From contig UQEY01000004.1 in assembly GCA_900540235.1 (NCBI GenBank), forward strand, positions 33,805 to 97,804: DNA of 64,000 bases, written 5' to 3'. Under the pieces are notes generated by a model. It did not search any database and had not been told where the DNA came from. It saw only the letters and a program-made list of their open reading frames with translations. Below, one piece after another: positions 24,063-31,391 of the stretch; positions within the stretch are counted from its first letter, which is position 1, and each line of letters begins with the position of its first letter. Source of the DNA: an uncultured Eubacteriales bacterium. Its GTDB lineage: Bacteria > Bacillota > Clostridia > Oscillospirales > Acutalibacteraceae. A program made the translations under genes and the position numbers.

Positions 24063-25529
24063 ATGTCTAAAAGAATCTTTTCAATTTCAGTGGCTTTTGC
24101 TCTTATTCTTTCGCTAACACTCGGAAGATTTGGCTATATAATTTTTGGCGATACTTATAAAATCGATAATTTATATAACAGTATAACGCTTGATATCTCA
24201 AATTTATATACAAATATTTATTCTCGAAATAAAATTTTGCTTAATAATAATACAAAATCACTCGTTGCTGTGATTAAGCCAAACGAAAAGTCACTCGGTG
24301 AATTAAAATTGCTTTTTGATGAGGATAAAATAAAAAATATTACCGATGAACTTAAAAACGGTTATCCTATTGTAATTCCGGTTGATAAATACGCCAATAC
24401 AAAGTATATTCGCTTATTTGAAACCGTTAATGAAAATTGTAGCAATATGCTTTGCCGTCATTTGATTGATAAGAATTTTGGCGGAGTTGAAAAATATGTC
24501 GATGAAAAAATAGGCTCATTGTCTATTAATTACAGTGTTGATGCATTAGGTAAAGTTCTTGACGGTGACAGCGGAAATGTTATAGATAAGAATTATGACT
24601 CTAAAGAGGGAATACAAATTTCAATAGATGAAAATATACAAAACATTGTTGAAGATTCTGCCGAAAATATTACTAAAGGTTCGGTGGTTGTGCTTGACTG
24701 CGATACTTCACAAATTTTAGCGTCCTACAGTATCGGTAATGATTATCTTAATCGCTCGATTTCCTCTTATGCAGTCGGTTCTGTTTTTAAACTTGTTGTA
24801 GCCGCTGCCGCTCTTGAAAATAATATTGACCCGACATATGAATGTAAAAGCAAAATTACTGTCGGCGACACAACTTATCATTGTCAAAATAATCATAAGC
24901 ACGGCAAGGAAAATATTAAACAAGCACTTGCGAATTCCTGCAACTGTTATTTTGTTAACTTGGCATTAAAGGTAGGCAGAACAAAAATTTATAACACTGC
25001 ACTTAATCTCGGCTTTGCTTCATCATTTAGTTTATATAATGATGCTTATACAGTACCGTCAAGTGCATTTCCAACTCTTATAGAACTTAAATCTCAGGGT
25101 CAGCTTGCACTTCTCGGCTTTGGTCAGGGAAAACTAACAGACACTCCCGCTCATTTTGCAAGCGTCGTCAGTGCTATTGCTAATGGCGGATATTATAATT
25201 ATCCTACACTCAATTTAAAAAAATCGACCGATACAAGAGCATTCAGCGATAAAACAGCTAAAACTCTTAGGTCATATATGAAAAATGTCGTCGATGTTGG
25301 GACGGGGTTCAATGCAAAATATAAAGGAAAAACAGCCGGGAAAACTGCTACGGCGCAAAGCGGAATTTATATCGATGGCAAGGAACAGCTAAATACTTGG
25401 TTTGTCGGCTTTTATCCATATGATAAACCTAAATATTCTATTGTCGTTATGTGTGAGGGGGGAAAATCAGGTGGTGAAGATTGTTGTCCGATTTTTAGGA
25501 CTATAGTTGAAAAATTAGATAAAATGTAG
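24063..25529 (+). CDS. Class B penicillin-binding protein with altered KTG motif
   Basis: The product has 488 residues: an N-terminal membrane helix (about 5-27), a short dimerisation-like region and a transpeptidase domain (about 190-488). The catalytic Ser is in Ser240-Val-Phe-Lys243 (SxxK) and the second motif is Ser292-Cys-Asn294 (SxN). The third motif reads Lys427-Thr-Ala429 instead of KTG (codon GCT, 25347-25349). It cross-links peptidoglycan outside the membrane. It is shorter than FtsI or SpoVD and lacks PASTA domains, resembling the PbpA group. The Gly-to-Ala change may affect beta-lactam binding. The ribosome binding site is within a terminator hairpin. Confidence 0.85.
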   Translation: MSKRIFSISVAFALILSLTLGRFGYIIFGDTYKIDNLYNSITLDISNLYTNIYSRNKILLNNNTKSLVAVIKPNEKSLGELKLLFDEDKIKNITDELKNGYPIVIPVDKYANTKYIRLFETVNENCSNMLCRHLIDKNFGGVEKYVDEKIGSLSINYSVDALGKVLDGDSGNVIDKNYDSKEGIQISIDENIQNIVEDSAENITKGSVVVLDCDTSQILASYSIGNDYLNRSISSYAVGSVFKLVVAAAALENNIDPTYECKSKITVGDTTYHCQNNHKHGKENIKQALANSCNCYFVNLALKVGRTKIYNTALNLGFASSFSLYNDAYTVPSSAFPTLIELKSQGQLALLGFGQGKLTDTPAHFASVVSAIANGGYYNYPTLNLKKSTDTRAFSDKTAKTLRSYMKNVVDVGTGFNAKYKGKTAGKTATAQSGIYIDGKEQLNTWFVGFYPYDKPKYSIVVMCEGGKSGGEDCCPIFRTIVEKLDKM

Positions 25530-25561
25530 TATTATATATAAAAAAGCAGAGGTGAAGTGTT

Positions 25562-26563
25562 ATGCAAAATTCAAAACTCAAAACTTTGTTTATATATAAA
25601 CTTCTTGAAAAGTACAGCGATGATGAGCACCCTTTGTCAACAACAGATTTAATCAACCTTTTGGCTGAAAAAGGCATTAAGTGTGAGCGCAAATCGATTT
25701 ATGCAGATATTGCCGCACTTAATGAAATCGGTTGCGATATTATTACCGTCACAAGTCCCAAGCGTGGCTTTTTTATGGCAACAAGGACTTTTGAAATTCC
25801 CGAGGTAATGCTTCTTATTGACGCTGTTTCAAGTGCGGGTTTTATAACGCCGAAAAAAACGCAGTCACTTATCGATAAACTTGAAACGCTTGTTTCCGTT
25901 GAACAAGCTAAAACGATGGAAAGTCAGGTTTATGTTGATACCAATTCTGCCAAGTGCGACAATGAAGAAATTTATATTATTATCGATCACCTTAATTCTG
26001 CCATAACTCAGTCAAAAAAAGTAAAATTTGTTTATAAACGCAGAAGTATTGATGTTCAAAATAAAAAGAAGCATACAGAGAAAACATTTACAGTTTCTCC
26101 CTACGCTCTTATATGGAAAGACGACCATTATTACCTCGTTTGCAATAATGAAAAGTACGATAATTTGATGAATTTGCGTATTGACAGAATGAAAAAACTT
26201 GAAATTCTTGATTCTCCGTCAAGGCATTTCAGCGAGGTGAGTCCATATAAGGACAAGTTTGACGAGCAAGATTATGTTTCGAAGCGATTTAATATGTTCT
26301 CCGGCGAAGAATGTAAGGTTACATTAAAATGCGACCTAAAGCTTCAAGAAGAAATGCTTGACCGCTTTGGTAAAAATATCCCGCTTACGGCACTTGAAGG
26401 CAACCATTTTGAAACGACAGTTAATGCAACCGTTTCCGACGGTTTCGTTTCTTGGCTTATGCAATATGGTGATGGGGTAGAGGTTACTTCTCCTCAAAAA
26501 CTTGCCAAAATGGTTCGTGATAAAGCTAAGTCAATATATAATATTTATAAAGGAAAGTATTAA
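25562..26563 (+). CDS. WYL-domain transcriptional regulator (YafY type)
   Basis: The product has 333 residues. An N-terminal winged helix (about 8-75, with KCERKSIYADIAALNEIGCDI) is followed by a WYL domain (about 135-225) with FTVSPYALIWKDDHYYLVC and LRIDRMKKLE, and a C-terminal extension. WYL domains bind ligands, often nucleotides, and such regulators act on stress, phage-defence or metabolic genes. The target is unknown; no defence genes are near. aggtga lies 8 bp before ATG 25562. It is followed by the tRNA-Leu pair. Confidence 0.88.
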   Translation: MQNSKLKTLFIYKLLEKYSDDEHPLSTTDLINLLAEKGIKCERKSIYADIAALNEIGCDIITVTSPKRGFFMATRTFEIPEVMLLIDAVSSAGFITPKKTQSLIDKLETLVSVEQAKTMESQVYVDTNSAKCDNEEIYIIIDHLNSAITQSKKVKFVYKRRSIDVQNKKKHTEKTFTVSPYALIWKDDHYYLVCNNEKYDNLMNLRIDRMKKLEILDSPSRHFSEVSPYKDKFDEQDYVSKRFNMFSGEECKVTLKCDLKLQEEMLDRFGKNIPLTALEGNHFETTVNATVSDGFVSWLMQYGDGVEVTSPQKLAKMVRDKAKSIYNIYKGKY

Positions 26564-26622
26564 TTTGTATTTTAATACATATTATCAGCTATTTTTATCT
26601 TTGCACAAATATTAAAATTCTA

Positions 26623-26663
26623 TTGACATTTCTATTGACATTGAGAATGATTTTATATATAAT
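26623..26663 (+). promoter_or_regulatory. Perfect-consensus tRNA promoter with a duplicated -35 box
   Basis: TTGACA (26635-26640) and TATAAT (26658-26663) are separated by 17 bp, an exact consensus, 15 bp before the first tRNA. A second TTGACA lies 12 bp upstream (26623-26628) in a tandem copy of CTATTGACATT. The upstream copy has no -10 at the right distance. Confidence 0.9.
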
Positions 26664-26677
26664 AAAGAAGCTGATTT

Positions 26678-26764
26678 GCCGGCGTGTCGGAATTGGCAGA
26701 CGAGACAGACTCAAAATCTGTTATCCGTTTGGGTGTATGGGTTCAAGTCCCATCGCCGGCACCA
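26678..26764 (+). tRNA. tRNA-Leu (anticodon CAA), CCA encoded
   Basis: The acceptor stem GCCGGCG (26678-26684) pairs with CGCCGGC before A-CCA. The anticodon loop CTCAAAA (26710-26716) gives CAA, reading UUG. A long variable arm, as in class II tRNAs, precedes a T-arm with GTTCAAGTC. All stems close. Confidence 0.96.
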
Positions 26765-26785
26765 AGCCTTTTGGCTAAAGCATTT

Positions 26786-26872
26786 GCTGGTGTGGCGAAA
26801 TCGGCAGACGCAAGGGACTTAAAATCCCTCGGTAGCAATACCGTACCGGTTCAAGTCCGGTCACCAGCACCA
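26786..26872 (+). tRNA. tRNA-Leu (anticodon TAA), CCA encoded
   Basis: The acceptor stem GCTGGTG (26786-26792) pairs with CACCAGC (26862-26868), then A and CCA. The anticodon loop CTTAAAA gives TAA, reading UUA/UUG. The long variable arm is class II type. It lies 21 bp after the first tRNA, in the same transcript. Confidence 0.96.
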
Positions 26873-26902
26873 TAGGTCACCTGAAAAGGTGACCTATTTT
26901 TG
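26872..26902 (+). terminator. Intrinsic terminator of the tRNA-Leu unit
   Basis: An 11-bp perfect stem (26872-26882 with 26887-26897) with a GAAA loop is followed by T5. It begins directly at the encoded CCA. Confidence 0.92.
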
Positions 26903-27006
26903 TGCAATTTATACACCGATATTGACTAAAAGAACACATAATTTGTCATTAATTACAATTAATTGGTGCGCTCAAGGTCATATGGGGCTACTCAAATCAC
27001 AATAAA

Positions 27007-27047
27007 TGGCGTACAAATTGGCGTACAGAAAAAAGAATTGGCGTACA
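27007..27047 (+). repeat. Three direct copies of TGGCGTACA downstream of the tRNA pair
   Basis: TGGCGTACA occurs at 27007-27015, 27019-27027 and 27039-27047, spaced 12 and 20 bp. The 26903-27255 stretch has no coding signal. tRNA-Leu genes are frequent targets of integrases and short direct repeats beside them can be integrase arm sites, so this may be a scar of a lost element. No second copy of the tRNA 3' end was found in the following kilobase. Confidence 0.5.
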
Positions 27048-27133
27048 AACATATGTTTACAACATTTTTTTGAGCGATTAACAATTAATATTTATTTCCA
27101 ACACCAATAATTAGGATATATAATAATTGATTT

Positions 27134-27164
27134 GTGTCTATAACAAGAGTTATAGGCACTTTTA
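27134..27164 (+). terminator. Terminator-like hairpin in a non-coding region
   Basis: An 11-bp stem with one wobble (27134-27144 with 27149-27159) has a 4-nt loop and is followed by TTTTA. No gene ends just before it; it may be left over from the decayed region, or end a short unknown transcript. Confidence 0.5.
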
Positions 27165-27255
27165 TTGTTTTGTTTACTGAAAAGTATCTTTAATTAAAAA
27201 ATATCAAAAAATAATGAAACTTGTAGATAATAAAGAACGAGTTGGATAAATTTAA

Positions 27256-27531
27256 AATCTCATATATGAATTATATTATTCAATATCATGTTTTCACGGC
27301 TGGCTAAATGAAACAATATGCACAACAGATTTATGTAATATTTTTGATAAAATTATGAATTTGGGCATAAAAATAAAAGGAAAATATTTTTCAAGTTATT
27401 TGTATGCTTATGTAAACGAAAAATATAATTGTCCTTCAGCACTTATTGAATATAAGTCGCCTAAAAAGGTAAGCCACAAAAAGACATATACATCCGTTAA
27501 TAAGGTTATTTCACACTATAACAAAAATTAA
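27256..27531 (+). pseudogene. C-terminal remnant of a coding sequence, possibly M14-like peptidase
   Basis: The frame is open from 27256 to TAA 27529-27531 (91 codons) with no start codon and no ribosome binding site. The translation looks protein-like: SCFHGWLNETICTTDLC, then YFSSYLYAYVNEKYNC and PSALIEYKSP. A histidine in HGW followed later by a Glu in ALIEY is reminiscent of zinc carboxypeptidases of the M14 type or their DUF2817-like relatives, but this is a guess from pattern. The N-terminal part is gone. Together with the repeats just upstream it suggests deletion or insertion events behind the tRNA genes. Confidence 0.5.
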
Positions 27532-27534
27532 ATA

Positions 27535-27568
27535 TACTATTGAAAATTTATTATTAATATAGTAATAT
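27535..27568 (+). promoter_or_regulatory. Promoter of the arabinose operon with flanking inverted repeat
   Basis: TTGAAA (27540-27545) and TAATAT (27563-27568) have a 17-bp spacer. The inverted repeat TACTAT (27535-27540) / ATAGTA (27559-27564) covers the same stretch, so a sugar-responsive regulator could bind there. No araR gene is adjacent. Confidence 0.5.
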
Positions 27569-27596
27569 AAAGTGATAGATTATGTGGAGGTATATT

Positions 27597-29174
27597 ATGT
27601 CGAATTATGTTTTAAACGGTAGTGAAGTCCTTGGCATTGAGTTTGGCTCAACGAGAATAAAAGCAGTGCTTTTAGATAACAATGCAAATGTTTTGGCTTC
27701 GGGTAGTTTTGATTGGGAAAACAGACTTGAAAACGGATATTGGACATATCATATTGATGATATTTGGCACGGTTTGCAAGAGGCTTATAAAAATTTAAAT
27801 AATGACTGTAAAGAAAAGTATGGCAGTGTCATAACTAAACTTTCTTCAATCGGTTTTTCGGCAATGATGCATGGGTATTTGCCTTTTGACAAGGATGACA
27901 ACCTTCTTGCTGAGTTTAGAACTTGGAGAAATACTACTACAGCTCAAGCATCGGCAAAATTAACATCACTCTTTAATTTTAATATACCTCAGCGCTGGAG
28001 CGTTGCTCACCTTTATCAAGCTATATTAAACGGTGAAAAACATATTGATGATATATCTTACATAACAACTCTTGCCGGATATGTTCACTATAAACTTTCG
28101 GGCGAAAAAGTTGTCGGAATCGGTGAAGCTTCAGGTATGTTTCCTATTGACAGTAATGTTAATAATTATAATGAATCAATGCTTCAAAAGTTTGCATCTC
28201 TTGACGAAGTTAAAAATCTGAATTGGAATATTAAAGATGTTTTACCAAAGGTTTTACTTGCAGGTGACAATGCGGGTACATTAACCGATGACGGAGCAAA
28301 GCTTCTTGACCCTACAGGTAATCTTCAATCCGGTGCGATTATGTGTCCACCTGAGGGTGACGCAGGTACGGGTATGGTTGCAACTAATAGTATTGCAGTA
28401 AGAACGGGTAATATCTCAGCAGGTACTTCAATATTTTCAATGATTGTGCTTGAAAAACAGCTTTCAAATGTTTACGAAGAAATTGATATGGTAACAACTC
28501 CTACCGGCAAGCCTGTTGCTATGGTTCACTGTAATAACTGCTGTACTGATTTAGATTATTGGGTTAAGTTATTTATTGAATATTCTAAGCTTTCAGGCAG
28601 TAATTTAACTAAAGCTCAAATTTATGATTTGCTTTATAATGAAGCGCTAAAGGGTGACACCGATTGCGGAGGACTTATATCAAGCAACTATTTTTCCGGT
28701 GAACCGGTTACAGGTTTCAGCCAAGGCAGACCAATGTTTTTGAGAAGCGAAAACAGTAATTTTAATCTTGCTAATTTTATGAGAACCCACATTTTTTCTG
28801 CGATTGCTACACTTAAAATCGGTATGGAAATACTTGAAAAAGAAAATGTAAAGATTGACAGGCTTATGGGTCACGGCGGTTTATTTAAGACTGAATATGT
28901 AGGTCAAAAGCTTATGGCAGGCGCTATGAAAACTCCCGTTTCTGTTCTTTCAACTGCCGGCGAAGGCGGTGCTTGGGGCATTGCGGTTCTTGCTCTTTTT
29001 GCTAAAAACAGTTTTGATTTAACACTTGACGATTATTTAAACGAAAAAATATTTTCAAAATTTGAAACATCAACGCTTGAACCTGATGAAAAAGACATAT
29101 TAGGTTTTGAAAAATATATGATGCTTTATAAAAAATCTCTTGCGGTTGAAAAATCAGCCGTAGAAAATATATAA
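27597..29174 (+). CDS. FGGY-family carbohydrate kinase, probably L-ribulokinase
   Basis: The product has 525 residues. It has the two-domain FGGY fold: phosphate-1 loop GIEFGSTRIKAVLLD (about 14-28), MHGYLPFD and TWRNTTT for substrate contact, and a catalytic Asp in PEGDAGTGM. It is shorter than, and differs from, classical AraB but sits exactly where AraB is expected, before araA and araD. It should phosphorylate L-ribulose to L-ribulose-5-phosphate; xylulose is an alternative. ggaggt lies 6 bp before ATG 27597; an earlier in-frame ATG is not supported. 12 bp separate it from araA. Confidence 0.82.
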   Translation: MSNYVLNGSEVLGIEFGSTRIKAVLLDNNANVLASGSFDWENRLENGYWTYHIDDIWHGLQEAYKNLNNDCKEKYGSVITKLSSIGFSAMMHGYLPFDKDDNLLAEFRTWRNTTTAQASAKLTSLFNFNIPQRWSVAHLYQAILNGEKHIDDISYITTLAGYVHYKLSGEKVVGIGEASGMFPIDSNVNNYNESMLQKFASLDEVKNLNWNIKDVLPKVLLAGDNAGTLTDDGAKLLDPTGNLQSGAIMCPPEGDAGTGMVATNSIAVRTGNISAGTSIFSMIVLEKQLSNVYEEIDMVTTPTGKPVAMVHCNNCCTDLDYWVKLFIEYSKLSGSNLTKAQIYDLLYNEALKGDTDCGGLISSNYFSGEPVTGFSQGRPMFLRSENSNFNLANFMRTHIFSAIATLKIGMEILEKENVKIDRLMGHGGLFKTEYVGQKLMAGAMKTPVSVLSTAGEGGAWGIAVLALFAKNSFDLTLDDYLNEKIFSKFETSTLEPDEKDILGFEKYMMLYKKSLAVEKSAVENI

Positions 29175-29186
29175 GGAGAAATGAAA

Positions 29187-30659
29187 ATGGCTATTAAAGA
29201 TTATGAATTTTGGTTTATTGTAGGTACTCAGCATCTTTACGGTGAAGAAATTTTTGCCGATATTAATTCTCACGCTCAGCAAATGGCTGACGAATGGAGT
29301 GCAAAGCTTCCTTGCAAAGTTGTTGCCAAGCCTTGTGTTAAGACTTCAACAGAAATACTTAATGTAATTGAAGAAGCAAATAATACACCTAACTGCGCCG
29401 GTATTATTACTTGGATGCATACTTTTTCACCGTCAAAAATGTGGATAGCCGGACTTAATGCGCTTAACAAGCCTTATCTTCATGTTAATACACAGTTTAA
29501 CAGAGATATTCCATGGGACAGTATTGATATGGACTTTATGAACCTCAACCAATCTGCTCACGGTGATAGGGAACACGGTTATATTCACGCAAGAATGAGA
29601 AAAAAAGTTAAAGTTATCGCAGGTTACTGGAAGGATGAAGAATTCCAAAACAAAATGGGCGTTTGGATGAGAGCGGCTGTAGGTGCAAGTGAGTCGAGAA
29701 AGCTTAGAGTTCTTCGTATTTCCGACAATATGCGTAATGTTGCTGTTACCGACGGTGACAAGATTGAAGCGCAAATTAAACTCGGTTGGCAGGTTGACCA
29801 CTACGGTGTCGGCGATATCATTAAATATGTTAACGCAGTAACCGAAGAAGAAATCGACGCTCAAATGAATGAGTATAAGGAAAATTATGAATTTGATACC
29901 GATAATATTGACGCTGTAAGATATCAGGCAAGGGAAGAAGTTGCACTTGAAAAATTTCTTGACGATGGCGGTTTCGGTGCATTCCACACCAATTTTGAAG
30001 ATTTGCAGGAATTAAGACAGCTTCCTGGTCTTGCAGCTCAGGACTTAATGCGCAAAGGTTACGGCTTCGGTGCCGAGGGTGACTGGAAAGTTGCTGCAAT
30101 GACAAGAGTTATGAAGCTTATGGCAGACGGTTTAAACGGCGGCACTGCGTTTATGGAAGACTATACATATCATTTTGAACCGGGTAACGAAATGCTTTTG
30201 GGTTCACATATGCTTGAAGTTTGTCCTACGGTAGCCCAGGATAAGCCTAAAATTCAGGTTCATCCGCTTGGTATTGGTGACAGGGAAGATCCTGCAAGAC
30301 TTGTATTTAAAGCGCAGACAGGTAACGCAATCGTTGTTACGCTTGTTGATATGGGTGACAGGCTCAGAATGATTGTTAATGATGTTGAATGTAAAGAACA
30401 GGTTAACGATATGCCGAAGCTTCCGGTTGCAGGTGTTCTTTGGAAACCGCTTCCTTGCCTTCAAACTTCTGCCGAAGCTTGGATATATGCAGGCGGTGCT
30501 CACCATTCCGTACTTTCTTATACACTTACAGCAGAACATATGAGAGATTTTGCAGAAATTATGGGTATTGAGTTTATTCATATTAATAAAGATACAGAAA
30601 TCAATTCATTTAAAAAAGAGTTGTTCTATAACGATGTTGCATACAAACTCGGAATGTAA
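29187..30659 (+). CDS. araA: L-arabinose isomerase
   Basis: The product has 490 residues, the family length. Recognisable stretches: YEFWFIVGTQHLYGE at the N-terminus, WMHTFSPSKMWI, HTQFNRDIPW-type segment VNTQFNRDIPWD, and MEDYTYHFEPGNEMLLGSHM with the catalytic Glu and His. It interconverts L-arabinose and L-ribulose with a manganese-type metal ion in the cytoplasm. Two ATGs compete (29181, 29187); AAGGAG at 29173-29178 is well spaced only for 29187. Second gene of the arabinose operon. Confidence 0.96.
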   Translation: MAIKDYEFWFIVGTQHLYGEEIFADINSHAQQMADEWSAKLPCKVVAKPCVKTSTEILNVIEEANNTPNCAGIITWMHTFSPSKMWIAGLNALNKPYLHVNTQFNRDIPWDSIDMDFMNLNQSAHGDREHGYIHARMRKKVKVIAGYWKDEEFQNKMGVWMRAAVGASESRKLRVLRISDNMRNVAVTDGDKIEAQIKLGWQVDHYGVGDIIKYVNAVTEEEIDAQMNEYKENYEFDTDNIDAVRYQAREEVALEKFLDDGGFGAFHTNFEDLQELRQLPGLAAQDLMRKGYGFGAEGDWKVAAMTRVMKLMADGLNGGTAFMEDYTYHFEPGNEMLLGSHMLEVCPTVAQDKPKIQVHPLGIGDREDPARLVFKAQTGNAIVVTLVDMGDRLRMIVNDVECKEQVNDMPKLPVAGVLWKPLPCLQTSAEAWIYAGGAHHSVLSYTLTAEHMRDFAEIMGIEFIHINKDTEINSFKKELFYNDVAYKLGM

Positions 30660-30670
30660 GGTGAAATATT

Positions 30671-31378
30671 ATGTTGGAAGAACTTAAAGAGCAAGTATTT
30701 GAAGCTAATTTGTTACTTGTTAAATATGGTCTTGTTGTGCTTACTTGGGGAAATGTTTCCGGCATTGACAGGGAAAAAGGACTTTTTGTAATAAAGCCGT
30801 CAGGTGTCCCATATGATAATATGAAAGCATCTGATATGGTTGTAATGGACCTTGAGGGAAATAAGGTTGAAGGTAACCTTAATCCATCATCTGATACACC
30901 TACTCATCTTGAACTTTACAGGAATTTTGGCGATATCGGCGGTATAGTTCATACCCATTCTTCATGGGCGTGTTCTTGGGCACAGGCAGGCAGAGATGTT
31001 AAAGCATACGGTACAACTCATGCCGACTTTGCAAACGGCTGTGTTCCTTGCGCAAGAGGCCTTACTAAAGATGAAGTTGAGAATATGTATGAACTCAACA
31101 CCGGTAAGGTTATAGTTGAAGAATTTTCCAAAAGAGGCATTACGCCTACTGAGTGTCCGGCAGTTCTCGTTCACAGGCACGGTCCGTTCACTTGGGGAAA
31201 AGACCCATTCAAAGCTGTTGAAAATGCTTTAATACTTGAGGAAGTATCTAAAATGGCTTATCAAACTGAACAAATTGCTTCGCTTGGCAGTGACTCAAAC
31301 ATTGGTATAGAGCAATATCTTCTTGATAAGCACTATCAAAGAAAGCATGGTAAAAATGCTTATTACGGACAAAAATAA
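30671..31378 (+). CDS. araD: L-ribulose-5-phosphate 4-epimerase
   Basis: The product has 235 residues, class II aldolase fold. GNVSGID and KPSGVPYD bind phosphate; the zinc histidines are in VHTHSSWACSWAQ and LVHRHGPFTWG. It turns L-ribulose-5-P into D-xylulose-5-P, which enters the pentose phosphate pathway. aaggtgaa lies about 6 bp before ATG 30671. Third gene of the operon. No terminator separates it from the secreted protein gene that starts 13 bp later. Confidence 0.95.
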   Translation: MLEELKEQVFEANLLLVKYGLVVLTWGNVSGIDREKGLFVIKPSGVPYDNMKASDMVVMDLEGNKVEGNLNPSSDTPTHLELYRNFGDIGGIVHTHSSWACSWAQAGRDVKAYGTTHADFANGCVPCARGLTKDEVENMYELNTGKVIVEEFSKRGITPTECPAVLVHRHGPFTWGKDPFKAVENALILEEVSKMAYQTEQIASLGSDSNIGIEQYLLDKHYQRKHGKNAYYGQK

Positions 31379-31391
31379 CAGGAGTATAATT

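Noticed and set aside
26684..26875. Open reading frame across both tRNA-Leu genes
   Set aside because: It runs through two complete tRNAs with intact stems and is explained by them.
27007..27047. Repeats considered as a CRISPR array
   Set aside because: Units are only 9 bp with uneven short spacing and there are no cas genes.
28680..30581. Several open frames antisense to the FGGY kinase and araA
   Set aside because: They mirror codon bias of the well-supported genes and have no start signals.
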